Virus record (IMG/VR): IMGVR_UViG_3300010299_000087
Span: 1 to 20,089 of that record
DNA: 20,089 nucleotides
Source: a virus
Reading direction: 5' to 3' (one strand)
Positions 8,289 to 15,036 of this stretch are shown in pieces; the stretch's first letter is position 1; each line of letters starts with the position of its first letter. The translations under genes and the position numbers were made by a program. The notes beneath the pieces are model-generated. The model was not told where the DNA came from and searched no databases. It worked only from the letters and a program-made list of their open reading frames with translations.

Positions 8289-10201
8289 TATGAACCTCTT
8301 CTGTTAGTGGCAAATGCAAGCTCCCTGCTGAAATTACCATTCAATAGACCATCTTTTACAGTGTCCATGATTGTCATTCTCACAGCCTGACCGCCGTTGG
8401 TGTTTACTTTTTCAATCCTCAAATCTGGTGCGCTCTGGCTTCTCTGATCAATCACTTGAATGCTTGGCTTTATTGAAGCTGGTGAAGCTGGAGCCATTGG
8501 CTTTAGAAAGTCTTTTGTACCTCCCAGAGTCGTAGGCATATCAGCAAAATTTGGACCTGCTGAACCTGCTCCAATCTTACTTTGAGAAAAGAAATTAGGA
8601 ACCAACGATTGAAGCAATGGAGTTGTAATTGACTGCTTGATCGTCATCCTGGCAAAGTCTGAAATCATTGAATTGATCATGTCCTTGAAACTCAATTTTC
8701 CAGTCATGAAAGCATTTGTGAGAGTGTCAGTTAAACGATCTCCCCAGTTCACTATCAACCTGTCCATCTTGGATAATTCTGTGCTGACTACTTTTGTAGT
8801 GTTTTTAACTTCGTCCTGAGTCCTGAGTAAAAGTTTTTGGACTTCATCTTCAGAAAAAACCGCTTTGAATTTTTTCCCGTTCTTCTCAACCTCTTCACCG
8901 AGTTCTCTAATCTTGTTTCTCAGAGACTCATTTGCTTCTTCTCTAGTCTGTAGTTGAGATCTGATTCTCTCAGCCATCTTTTCCCGGTCTTTTTCAAACT
9001 TCAATAGATCTTTCTCTATCTTAGTCTGTTCTTGCTTTACCTTGTTGCCGTCTAAAATCTGCCGAATTTCTTTTCTGTACTCTTCTGTTTTTTTCGAGGT
9101 TTCTTGAGAAACCTTGTTTTTAACCTGAGCTGATTTCTTCTCAAGTTCAATTTCTTCTTTTAGCTCTTTGACTCTTCGCTTTGAAAACTTCAAAGCCAAT
9201 TGCTCTTTTTCAGTCCAGCGAACCCATCCGCGAACTGTACGAACTCCAGATCCGATACGCTCTTTTCTACCTTCTAACTTTCTAACTTCTTCTTCGAATC
9301 TGGCTAACTCTTTTTTGTTCGCTGAGATGCTTTTTTGAGATTGAAAAGCTTTAAACTCTCCAAGGAATTGAATCCCTGAAATCAAAGGTTTTATCAGCTG
9401 GTTTGTAATCAAGCTACCCATCATTGTAATTGCGTTAACGAATCCGCTCGATGTCATTTGTTTTTGAAGTTGAAAGATTGAATTCTTGAACTCATTAACT
9501 TTTGCTTGTGTACCATCAAGTGCTGACTGTACTTTTGACCCGTATGTCTTTTCCAGCTCCTCGCCAAAGGCAAGTATAAATCTGTCAGACTGCAAAGCAC
9601 CCAACTGCAAAAGCTTATCAAGTTCCGCTTTTGTTACACCGATAGCGCGAGCCGCAATGTCAAATGAGCCTTTCAGTCTTTCGCCGAGTTGACCTCTGAG
9701 CTCTTCGGCACTGACCTTGCCTTTTGACAAAATCTGTTCAAGTGCTTTGAAAATTCCCTTTGTTTCGTCTGCTGTTGTACCCAAAACTGCTGTAGTTTTC
9801 ACAACTGAAGAAAAAACGGATTGCATCTCTTTAAGAGTTAAGGAGGTGTTTCTTGATGCGGCGAAAAATCCAGAGAACCCGACAATCGTTGATTCAATCT
9901 CAAGCTTAAACCTCTTGGCTAGACTTGTAGCAAAACGCATCTGCTCACCGGCTTCTTTTGAAGAGTGCGCAACAGCGGCAAAAGTCCTCTCAACAGACTC
10001 ATAAGTTGTTGCGAAACGAACAAGTTCACCAACTCCCTGAGAAGTGAAAAAACCACCTATGGCAAGTTGAGCCTGTCCGAGACTACTTTTGATCTTGTCC
10101 GATGTCTTTTTAACAGAGTTGGCCGCCCTGTTCATGCTCTCCATGAACTTGGCAGTATTAGCCGCAAGATCAACTTCTAAACGTGCTATTTTTTTTGCCA
10201 T
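8288..10201 (-). CDS. Tail tape measure protein
   Basis: Sets tail length and is ejected ahead of the DNA. Residues about 50-220 match the tape measure N-terminal domain (FFAASRNTSLTLKEMQSVFS, then ADETKGIFKALEQILSKGKV and SAEELRGQLGERLKGSFDIA). Residues about 290-470 are long, charged, predicted coiled coil. Residues about 480-535 (WGDRLTDTLTNAFMTGKLSF, then FKDMINSMISDFARMTIKQS) match the lambda-type tape measure C-terminal domain. At 637 residues it is short; with the usual figure of about 0.15 nm per residue the tail would be near 95 nm (inference). ATG 10201 has GGAGAG 8 nt upstream. Its TAA overlaps the next start as TAATG. Confidence 0.95.
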   Translation of the reverse strand: MAKKIARLEVDLAANTAKFMESMNRAANSVKKTSDKIKSSLGQAQLAIGGFFTSQGVGELVRFATTYESVERTFAAVAHSSKEAGEQMRFATSLAKRFKLEIESTIVGFSGFFAASRNTSLTLKEMQSVFSSVVKTTAVLGTTADETKGIFKALEQILSKGKVSAEELRGQLGERLKGSFDIAARAIGVTKAELDKLLQLGALQSDRFILAFGEELEKTYGSKVQSALDGTQAKVNEFKNSIFQLQKQMTSSGFVNAITMMGSLITNQLIKPLISGIQFLGEFKAFQSQKSISANKKELARFEEEVRKLEGRKERIGSGVRTVRGWVRWTEKEQLALKFSKRRVKELKEEIELEKKSAQVKNKVSQETSKKTEEYRKEIRQILDGNKVKQEQTKIEKDLLKFEKDREKMAERIRSQLQTREEANESLRNKIRELGEEVEKNGKKFKAVFSEDEVQKLLLRTQDEVKNTTKVVSTELSKMDRLIVNWGDRLTDTLTNAFMTGKLSFKDMINSMISDFARMTIKQSITTPLLQSLVPNFFSQSKIGAGSAGPNFADMPTTLGGTKDFLKPMAPASPASIKPSIQVIDQRSQSAPDLRIEKVNTNGGQAVRMTIMDTVKDGLLNGNFSRELAFATNRRGS

Positions 10202-10762
10202 GCTTCATGCTCTCCATTTTTTCTTGGGCTTTGCTTTTAAGCTCTTCCTCAATGCGCTCACGTTCCAACAATTTGAAATATCCGCCCCACTCAGTTAACT
10301 CTGAACTAGTGCAGTTCTCAAGTAACTGTGAGACAGTCATATTCAATTCATGCGCCAGCCTGAAATAAAACAATCTCTCAGGCTGGCTTTTTAGTTTTTT
10401 TCTGCTTCGCCTTCGTCAGTAAATCCGTTCAGATCTTGACAAACCTCAAACATCTCATCAAGTACGCTGTGAGGTAAAGACCTGATAAAACCTTTTTCTT
10501 CTTCAGTCTCAACAAGCAAATTTCCCGATTGATCAATTAAGCATTCTGCTATCATGTCAACCTGGATCTCTGCGAACTCAGGAAGGTTCTCAAGATCAAT
10601 ACCACTTTCAGAGTTTGCTACACTTTGAAGCCTGGAGATATATCTGTATCTTTCGACTCCTCCCAGTTCTCGAAACTTGGCTTTCCCTTCAAGACCTTTG
10701 ATTTCTTTTTCGACTGTCTTTCTGATCTTCAGATTCTTTAGATATTCCTTGCTTAATATCAT
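10170..10762 (-). CDS. Tail assembly chaperone, -1 frameshift form (lambda gpGT-like)
   Basis: Ribosomes slipping back one base at A AAA AAC (10394-10400) continue from base 10394 into the -1 frame and add 74 residues, for 197 in total. The added part begins LKSQPER and then has FRLAHELNMTVSQLLENCTS, followed by ELTEWGGYFKLLERERIEEE. This RLAHxLxMTVxxLL...ELxEW pattern is what T domains of phage chaperones look like; they recruit tube protein to the tape measure. The T frame has no convincing start of its own. The only initiator-like codon is a TTG at 10373 inside the hairpin. It ends 32 nt inside the tape measure gene. Confidence 0.88.
10354..10387 (-). promoter_or_regulatory. Frameshift-stimulating stem-loop
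   Basis: A perfect 10-bp inverted repeat in the mRNA, GCCAGCCTGA pairing with TCAGGCTGGC, around a 14-nt loop. A G-U and an A-U pair can extend it to 12 bp. It begins 6 nt after the slippery heptamer (spacer TAAAAA), inside the usual 5-9 nt range. The position argues for a pausing element for -1 frameshifting, not a terminator; the sequence continues as coding and no U-run follows. Confidence 0.85.
10391..10762 (-). CDS. Tail assembly chaperone, short form (lambda gpG-like)
   Basis: The zero-frame product of the chaperone gene, 123 residues, mostly helical and charged. It begins MILSKEYLKNLKIRKT and ends in an acidic DEGEAEKN directly before TAA. It contains the recurring phage motif RYRYISRLQSVANSE. 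In lambda, gpG coats the tape measure protein and prevents its aggregation before tube polymerisation. The position between tube and tape measure genes and the frameshift signal at its 3' end support the same role. ATG 10762 has CGGAG about 8 nt upstream, within the end of the tube gene. Confidence 0.85.
   Translation of the reverse strand: MILSKEYLKNLKIRKTVEKEIKGLEGKAKFRELGGVERYRYISRLQSVANSESGIDLENLPEFAEIQVDMIAECLIDQSGNLLVETEEEKGFIRSLPHSVLDEMFEVCQDLNGFTDEGEAEKN
10394..10400 (-). other. -1 ribosomal slippery heptamer A AAA AAC
   Basis: In the minus-strand mRNA, codons GAA AAA AAC are followed at once by the zero-frame TAA. The heptamer A AAA AAC fits the X XXY YYZ rule in the right phase. 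Shifting by -1 opens the T frame exactly. Lambda uses G GGA AAG at the same gene junction. Confidence 0.92.
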
Positions 10763-10764
10763 GC

Positions 10765-11172
10765 TTATGACTCCGCTCGACTCAGATTACCTGTGCCAGT
10801 GAACGTAATTGAGGCAGTCGCTAACTCTCCAACTGACCCGTTTATAGGCTGGTAACTTTCAAGAAAAGCATTTCCAGTGTAAGAAGGATTTGAAGAGCTT
10901 ACTGCTGAACTTGTTGGACGTATCTCAATTGCCACACTAGTTCCGACCAAAGGAAACAAAACCGAGTCAATTGAACTTGAAGCATAATCTTGGTTAAGCT
11001 CAAGCGTTAAAGTCCATTCTTTCAATCCTGCTACTCTGGATCTTGAAGTGTCTCCAAAAGCAGTATCCTCAAGAAGTTCTGCACTATAATCAATAGTTGC
11101 ACTTGTAAAGTGTGAGCTGTAATCAATTGTCGCTAGTTCTACGTAACAATCTGTCAAAGCTAAAGTTGCCAT
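10765..11172 (-). CDS. Major tail (tube) protein
   Basis: A 135-residue single-domain tube subunit. The family pattern is plain: DYSAELLEDTAFGDTSRSRV (residues 28-47), then GLKEWTLTLELNQDY, FPLVGTSVAIEIRPTSSAV, and SYQPINGSVGELATASITFT near the C-terminus. Tail tubes are stacked hexameric rings of such beta-sandwich proteins around the tape measure. ATG 11172 has AAGGGG 6 nt upstream. It sits between its longer paralogue and the tail assembly chaperone, which is the normal place for the tube gene. Because it is the short canonical form, I regard it as the probable main tube protein. Confidence 0.87.
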   Translation of the reverse strand: MATLALTDCYVELATIDYSSHFTSATIDYSAELLEDTAFGDTSRSRVAGLKEWTLTLELNQDYASSSIDSVLFPLVGTSVAIEIRPTSSAVSSSNPSYTGNAFLESYQPINGSVGELATASITFTGTGNLSRAES

Positions 11173-11185
11173 TTTTTCCCCTTAT

Positions 11186-11914
11186 TTAAACAATTCCAAA
11201 AACACAAACAACATTAAAAGAGGGGGTTGTTCCCCCGATATTCAAACGAAAACGCCAATAATCATCAGTCACCGCACCATCAACACTCAAAATCTGAGAA
11301 GTCACACCAGTTGCCTGTGTGAACGTGATTTGATCTGTGGTGCTGGTAAATCCTGAGTTATCATCACTCTGGACTATCACATCAAGAGTTGGACTTGTGC
11401 CACTCACAGAAAGCACATGAATAGCGGCGTACAAAGTTTGACCGGCTGATAACGCTCCAAGCTGAAAGCCTGTACTGTCAACGCTAAATGTGGCAGTATC
11501 GTTATACTCAACTTGCCCCCTCACAAGTGGGCTTGTTGATTCTCCAGTCACAGAAAACCCGAAAAGTTCACCAATAGAACCACTCGGCGAGTACATGCCA
11601 GTCAAGCAATCAAAAAAGTAAGCTAAACTTCCAACAGTTGTCGCTACTGGTGCGACTGTCACAGGCCATTTTGAACCATGTATCTGGTTGTACATGATGT
11701 CATCAATTCCACCATCCGCAGGATCAAAGTATCCCTCACCTGCAAGAGTCGTGTTTTTAAGTCCTGCAACCCTTGTCCGTGAGTCATCACATAGAGTCGT
11801 ATCCTCTAAAATGTCTGCACTGTGATCCAAAGACACAGCATTAAAATCACCGCAAACCGAATACGGTCCAAACCAAAAACCGATCCCTGAGCCACCAACT
11901 ATCTGAGTTGCCAT
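11186..11914 (-). CDS. Tail-tube paralogue with extra C-terminal domain
   Basis: A 242-residue protein whose first 133 or so residues are paralogous to the next gene. Shared segments are DHSADILEDTTLCDDSRTRV (residues 30-49) and a later Y-x-P-x-GSIGEL..SVT..L-x-R block (residues 108-132). This is the tail-tube protein pattern. Residues about 135-242 form a separate beta-sandwich-like domain (ATFSVDSTGFQLGALSAGQT, then LDVIVQSDDNSGF and DDYWRFRLNIGG) absent from the paralogue. ATG 11914 has AGGGG 6-7 nt upstream, almost the same leader as the paralogue. It could be the major tube protein with an exposed decoration, a minor tube protein or a distal-tube variant; which of the two genes is the main one cannot be decided here. 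Confidence 0.8.
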   Translation of the reverse strand: MATQIVGGSGIGFWFGPYSVCGDFNAVSLDHSADILEDTTLCDDSRTRVAGLKNTTLAGEGYFDPADGGIDDIMYNQIHGSKWPVTVAPVATTVGSLAYFFDCLTGMYSPSGSIGELFGFSVTGESTSPLVRGQVEYNDTATFSVDSTGFQLGALSAGQTLYAAIHVLSVSGTSPTLDVIVQSDDNSGFTSTTDQITFTQATGVTSQILSVDGAVTDDYWRFRLNIGGTTPSFNVVCVFGIV

Positions 11915-11922
11915 TTCATCCC

Positions 11923-12306
11923 CTAAACACTAATTAAAAACCTGAAGTCAAGAGCAGATGCTCTCAACTGAAGTTGATCACTATACAAGTCATTTTGATT
12001 CACAAGAAAGACATCTTGAACACCGTTTCCTGAATCTCTCCATCGCTCAAGTGCACCTTTCAATTGCGCTTCGACTGCTTTTACTGAACTGGTTGTCTCA
12101 CCCCAGACCGTGATCTGAAAAAGCCTTTCAGCAGTACCTGAGTTTGAAGAAAAAGCAGGATATTCAAATCCTGATACAGTCTCATAAACGACTGCCGGGA
12201 AAGTGGTGTTCTGTGGCAAAGGCAATGGATAGATTCTTGTGCTGACCAAAGCAGTCAAGCCAGAGTAAGCCTTCAAGCGAGCTGTTAAAACTTCCTCGAT
12301 AGCCAT
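11923..12306 (-). CDS. Tail terminator/completion protein (DUF3168, HK97 gp11-like)
   Basis: This protein caps the tail tube and joins it to the head. Its 127 residues match the family: an N-terminal helix IEEVLTARLKAYSGLTALV, then RIYPLPLPQNTTFPAVVYETVS (family 'R-hydrophobic-x-P-x-x-x-P-Q-x-x-x-x-P-hydrophobic'), a central FQITVWGETTSSVKAVEAQL strand-helix and a terminal beta strand RASALDFRFLI. The ATG at 12306 shares one base with the upstream TGA (TGATG) and has AGGGG 8 nt upstream. A TTG one codon earlier is less likely. It directly precedes the tail-tube genes, as expected. Confidence 0.88.
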   Translation of the reverse strand: MAIEEVLTARLKAYSGLTALVSTRIYPLPLPQNTTFPAVVYETVSGFEYPAFSSNSGTAERLFQITVWGETTSSVKAVEAQLKGALERWRDSGNGVQDVFLVNQNDLYSDQLQLRASALDFRFLISV

Positions 12307-12803
12307 CAAATGCCCCTCTGCTTATTCTTATCAACCCAGCGAAAAAGGCTTTTCTTTGTCTCATCTTTTATCTTGTCCACAATTTGAAGCACGTTTGATT
12401 CTAAAGCTGGACGCAAGAAAGGCATTCCAGGGTGCCCAGAGTGCATAAAAGTGTTAAAAACAACATCGCCACCAATACCAACTTTTTTCTTTGTTGTCGT
12501 TCTTCCTCGCGTCTGATTCATCAAGTGTCGTTTAACACCGAACTCGATCAAATGCGCTAGTGGTGAAGTGCTACCGATAGAAACAGAAACAAATCCGTTT
12601 TTTGGCTTTCTTCGCCTGACAATAATTGAACGTCTCAAAGATCCTTCATCTACAGGAACCTTTGATTTTGCTTCTCTTTTCACAATCTGTGCAGACTTGT
12701 TTGTTCCGCTTCGAATGAATTGTACAGACTTTTTTGGCGTTGCCATCTGCTCAAGCATTTTCACCAATTCTTTTCCACCTGTAAAATCAAACTTTGCACT
12801 CAT
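12306..12803 (-). CDS. HK97 gp10-family tail-completion/neck protein
   Basis: A 165-residue protein acting at the head-tail interface. Family features: an N-terminal FTGGKELVKMLEQM helix, the basic helix ending in the conserved VPVDEGSLRRSI turn, the LAHLIEFGVKRH segment and the C-terminal HPGMPFLRPALESN motif, followed by a long amphipathic helix. I chose ATG 12803 (TAATG with the upstream stop, GAGGA 10 nt upstream) rather than the in-frame TTG at 12824, which adds seven non-conserved residues and lacks a good ribosome binding site. The order adaptor, joining protein, gp10, tail terminator matches HK97-like phages. Confidence 0.9.
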   Translation of the reverse strand: MSAKFDFTGGKELVKMLEQMATPKKSVQFIRSGTNKSAQIVKREAKSKVPVDEGSLRRSIIVRRRKPKNGFVSVSIGSTSPLAHLIEFGVKRHLMNQTRGRTTTKKKVGIGGDVVFNTFMHSGHPGMPFLRPALESNVLQIVDKIKDETKKSLFRWVDKNKQRGI

Positions 12804-13123
12804 TAGATATTGTCCTCTGTGCAAAGCAAAATCAGATACTTGTTGATTTGCCGGTGATTCAAAATGCTTTCAATATTGTAATACCTGTTTTTAAAACAGA
12901 CTCGCATTTTCCCAGTGATGCCCTCTTGATACCTCAAGGTGATTTTGTGCGAAATCTGCAAGTTTCTTTGATCGGCAGTGAAGTTCTCGCGACCTGTTAC
13001 CGGCTCAATTGAGCAATATACAGACTTGTGCAACTCCCAGGAGTTTTCCTCTTCTCCGAATGAGTTTACTGTACCTGTGAGCTTTTCGATTCGTGCTCTA
13101 TGTCTCAATCTTCCTGAGATCAT
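12803..13123 (-). CDS. Head-tail joining protein (phage_H_T_join / SPP1 gp16-like stopper)
   Basis: A 106-residue neck protein. The family pattern is clear: an N-terminal LRHRARIEKLTGTVNSFGEE segment, then W at residue 29, CSIEPVTGRENFTADQ (family 'a-x-I-x-P-hydrophobic-x-G-x-E'), an SHKITLRYQEGIT strand pair and a C-terminal RYYNIESILN. These proteins form a ring under the adaptor and close the head after packaging. The length is normal. ATG 13123 overlaps the adaptor stop (ATGA), and its TAA overlaps the next start as TAATG, so it is coupled on both sides. Confidence 0.88.
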   Translation of the reverse strand: MISGRLRHRARIEKLTGTVNSFGEEENSWELHKSVYCSIEPVTGRENFTADQRNLQISHKITLRYQEGITGKMRVCFKNRYYNIESILNHRQINKYLILLCTEDNI

Positions 13124-14070
13124 TCGTGCCTGTCCCAGTTTCGAAAAGGTGCCAGTAAAGACTCAAAAGTAAAAGGAACATGATTTTGATTCATTGGTGA
13201 TGTTCTTTCTCTGTTCTCATAAAGATGCGCAAGCATAATCAGAGTTGCATACTTGATACCTTCTGGCACATCTGAAGCACTGCCATATCCTGCAACATAA
13301 ATGATTTCTACAGGGCTGAAAGTATCAGAATATGCTATTGCGGAAGGCCATGACTGACCCTGTGCCGGCTGAATTCTAGCAGGTTCGCTATCAGAATCGA
13401 GTTGATAAAGTGAACTACTCAAAGTCTGTTGCACGTTCTCAGTATCATAATATTTTATGCTTGTGATGCTCTGAACTGGAGAATACGGCAATTCAATCGC
13501 CCAATCTCGAAAATATGGAAGCTTCATCTTCCAGCTTTGAGTTATTAAGGCTCGTCCAATGTACTGCTCAACATGCTTCCTAGCCGCCTTGATTAGCAAG
13601 TTGATCTCTGGATCGACAGTAGAGTTTGAACTTGGTATTGTTGCTCCAAGTGATCCATCGGCGATATTATCGGTGTAACTCGTTGTTGTATTGTCTGCTA
13701 TTGTTGTGAGTAGCTTATAAGTGCTACCTCCGCCCTCAGTCCTGTAAATCTTGCGAGAAGTTACCGCAGAGCCGCCAACAGGAATATCTGTTATGGACAC
13801 TTGGCCGTCTGAAGAATTATCAGAAACAGTCACGTTATCGGAAGCAGTACCGCCTTCTGTTTCACCGTCAGCAGTAACAAAAGTCACTTTGTAGCTATAA
13901 ACAGCGTTATCAAGATTACCTGCACCGCCACCAGCAAGCGCAACAGTAGGAGCAGTTGGTGCTGGCTCTCCGTCCGAGTCATCAAGTCTCAAATGTCGCT
14001 TTGCCTCTGCAATTGTAATCGGCTCAGTGCTTGGCTCAGTGTAAATATTTAACGAGTCAAAAAAGATCAT
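13120..14070 (-). CDS. Head-tail adaptor (HK97 gp6/phage connector family) with inserted Ig/FN3-like domain
   Basis: Ring protein that binds below the portal and begins the neck. The connector fold is split. Residues 15-32 (EPITIAEAKRHLRLDDSD) form the usual first helix. Residues 152-316 (VDPEINLLIKAARKHVEQYI, then GRALITQSW and a late GIKYATLIMLAHLYENRE) form the remainder. Between them residues about 35-150 are a separate beta-rich module with NAVYSYKVTFVTADGETE, GSAVTSRKIYRTEGGGSTYK and TTTSYTDNIADGSLG, an FN3/Ig-like pattern. Typical family members have 100-200 residues; this one has 316 because of the insert. ATG 14070 overlaps the upstream stop, and the stop overlaps the next ATG, both as ATGA. 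Confidence 0.9.
   Translation of the reverse strand: MIFFDSLNIYTEPSTEPITIAEAKRHLRLDDSDGEPAPTAPTVALAGGGAGNLDNAVYSYKVTFVTADGETEGGTASDNVTVSDNSSDGQVSITDIPVGGSAVTSRKIYRTEGGGSTYKLLTTIADNTTTSYTDNIADGSLGATIPSSNSTVDPEINLLIKAARKHVEQYIGRALITQSWKMKLPYFRDWAIELPYSPVQSITSIKYYDTENVQQTLSSSLYQLDSDSEPARIQPAQGQSWPSAIAYSDTFSPVEIIYVAGYGSASDVPEGIKYATLIMLAHLYENRERTSPMNQNHVPFTFESLLAPFRNWDRHE
13621..13968 (-). other. Ig/FN3-like domain inserted in the adaptor
   Basis: Residues about 35-150 of the adaptor. The module starts with a Pro-rich linker (EPAPTAPTVALAG) and contains alternating hydrophobic strands, aromatic Tyr pairs (YSYKV, RKIYRT) and a closing TSYTDN strand. It ends with a Ser/Asn linker before the connector helix resumes. 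Domain boundaries are by eye. The position between the first two helices suggests a surface loop pointing away from the ring. Confidence 0.75.
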
Positions 14071-14303
14071 TTCTTACCTGATACGTGCTTGCCTTTTGCT
14101 TTTCTCTTTGGCTTTGCTTCCGCTGTTTCAATCTCTGGCTCAACAACAGCAGTTTCAAAAACAATTTTTTTCTCTTCTTTTACAGCCTCTGCCGCTCCAG
14201 CTTCTATCATTGGCATTGCCTTTTCAGAACTTAATTCAAAAACTGCACCTGGCTTGAAAGATCCAAAAGACCCACAAACTTGCCTCAATGCTTTTACTTT
14301 CAT
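14067..14303 (-). CDS. Small hypothetical phage protein upstream of the adaptor gene
   Basis: A 78-residue protein with ATG at 14303 and TAAGGG about 6 nt upstream. The first 40 residues follow a pattern known from short phage proteins in this position: a Gly-x-Phe-x-Pro-Gly-x-hydrophobic turn (GSFKPGAVFEL), then a helix ending in IEAGAAEAV. The rest is a charged linker with a lysine-rich end (KPKRKAKGKH), probably disordered. No catalytic or membrane feature is visible. Its stop overlaps the adaptor start as ATGA, which implies translational coupling. A minor head or head-completion component is plausible from context only. Confidence 0.7.
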   Translation of the reverse strand: MKVKALRQVCGSFGSFKPGAVFELSSEKAMPMIEAGAAEAVKEEKKIVFETAVVEPEIETAEAKPKRKAKGKHVSGKK

Positions 14304-14320
14304 GATTTACCCTTAATAAT

Positions 14321-14344
14321 GGGGAGAGGTTTTACCCCCTCCCC
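14321..14344 (-). promoter_or_regulatory. Intergenic GC-rich hairpin in the late transcript
   Basis: In the minus-strand RNA, GGGGAGGGG pairs with CCTCTCCCC around a 6-nt loop (GUAAAA). This gives a 9-bp stem with one G-U wobble. It fills the 48-nt gap between the 72-aa gene and the 78-aa gene. No U-run follows (the next bases are AUUAUUAAGGG), so it is not a classical intrinsic terminator. It could stabilise the upstream capsid mRNA 3' end, act as a processing site, or attenuate partially. The role is inferred. Confidence 0.55.
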
Positions 14345-14351
14345 GATAGAT

Positions 14352-14570
14352 TTAAGAACCTAAAATGCCTGCACCCTGCAAGGCATCAATGATGTCATTG
14401 ATAGCACTTCGGGCTTCAGCGTCGATAGTCGCTCCACCTGTGGGATCAGAGATTGCAGAAGCTTGTACTCCGTTAGCGGTGATAGTACCGCCATTGATTC
14501 TAACTTCGCCTCCAATTTCCCAGATGTCACCTTCCTGGTGCTTGAAATTGTCAGTTGAATTACTAGCCAT
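14352..14570 (-). CDS. Small phage head-fibre-like hypothetical protein
   Basis: A 72-residue protein with ATG at 14570 preceded by AGGGGG 7 nt upstream. Residues about 20-45 contain a short Gly/Thr-rich beta stretch (RINGGTITANGVQ). The C-terminal half (ATIDAEARSAINDIIDALQ) looks like a trimeric helical coil ending in AGILG. This 'Asp-Ala-x-(Ser/Thr)-Ala-Ile-Asn..Leu-hydrophobic-x-x-Leu' ending recurs in small phage head-fibre and capsid-associated proteins. That family link is from memory, not a search. It sits between the putative decoration protein and the connector genes. Another reading frame starting at TTG 14575 overlaps it but lacks a matching ribosome binding site and has no family-like pattern. 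Confidence 0.7.
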   Translation of the reverse strand: MASNSTDNFKHQEGDIWEIGGEVRINGGTITANGVQASAISDPTGGATIDAEARSAINDIIDALQGAGILGS

Positions 14571-14581
14571 TTCAAGCCCCC

Positions 14582-15019
14582 TTAACTACCAACAACAGTT
14601 GTGCCACCACGAATACTCGCATGAGGAGTGATAGGACACTCTCTTGCTTTGTAGCGAATTGCAATCATGTTTCCATAAGCAATGTTAGCAGTCGCAGAAG
14701 TCACAACACCTTGAACGTAACGCTCTTGTGGCTTGTAAACATCTACAATAAGCAAAAGATTATTCAAATCATCATTTGTTGAGCACGTTGCAGTTGCACT
14801 TGCACCACTGATAGCAGTCATTCCAGTGTCACTGTCAGCAGAGTTTTCCTCTACTGTCAAAGTAGCAACACCAGTGGAAGCAGAGTCGGTGATAGGCACG
14901 ATGAAAACCACACCCTCGAATCCCTGCATATCTAAACGATCAGAGTTACTATCAATGCTAGAACCAGCTGATACAGGAGCCAAGCACTCTAAAATATCTA
15001 CATTCTTTGAAATATTCAT
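14582..15019 (-). CDS. Hypothetical phage protein, possible head decoration/stabilisation protein
   Basis: This 145-residue protein starts at ATG 15019 with AGGAG 9 nt upstream and lies immediately after the capsid gene. The sequence is rich in Ser, Thr, Ala and Val, with beta-strand-like stretches such as GFEGVVFIVPITD and LNNLLLIVDVYKPQERYV. It has no signal peptide or membrane segment. I recall similar proteins beginning with a pattern like SKNVDILE after capsid genes in other phages, but I cannot name a domain. The position next to the capsid gene, the strong ribosome binding site and the small beta-rich composition favour a decoration or cement protein on the capsid. This is inference from context. 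A head-completion role is the main alternative. Confidence 0.75.
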   Translation of the reverse strand: MNISKNVDILECLAPVSAGSSIDSNSDRLDMQGFEGVVFIVPITDSASTGVATLTVEENSADSDTGMTAISGASATATCSTNDDLNNLLLIVDVYKPQERYVQGVVTSATANIAYGNMIAIRYKARECPITPHASIRGGTTVVGS

Positions 15020-15036
15020 TTTCTCATCTCCTCAGA

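Noticed and set aside
8122-8340. A 72-aa minus-strand frame across the tape measure/minor tail junction.
   Set aside because: It is out of frame with both strongly supported genes and has no recognisable pattern.
10170-10373. An independent 67-aa gene starting at TTG 10373.
   Set aside because: The TTG sits in the loop of the frameshift hairpin with no ribosome binding site. The sequence is better explained as the T part of the frameshift chaperone.
14321-14344. An intrinsic transcription terminator.
   Set aside because: The stem is suitable, but AUUAUUAAGGG follows instead of a U-run, and essential neck and tail genes lie downstream on the same strand.
14360-14575. A 71-aa minus-strand frame overlapping the 72-aa head-fibre-like gene.
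   Set aside because: It starts at a TTG beside the better ATG and reads as an out-of-frame shadow without structure-like patterning.
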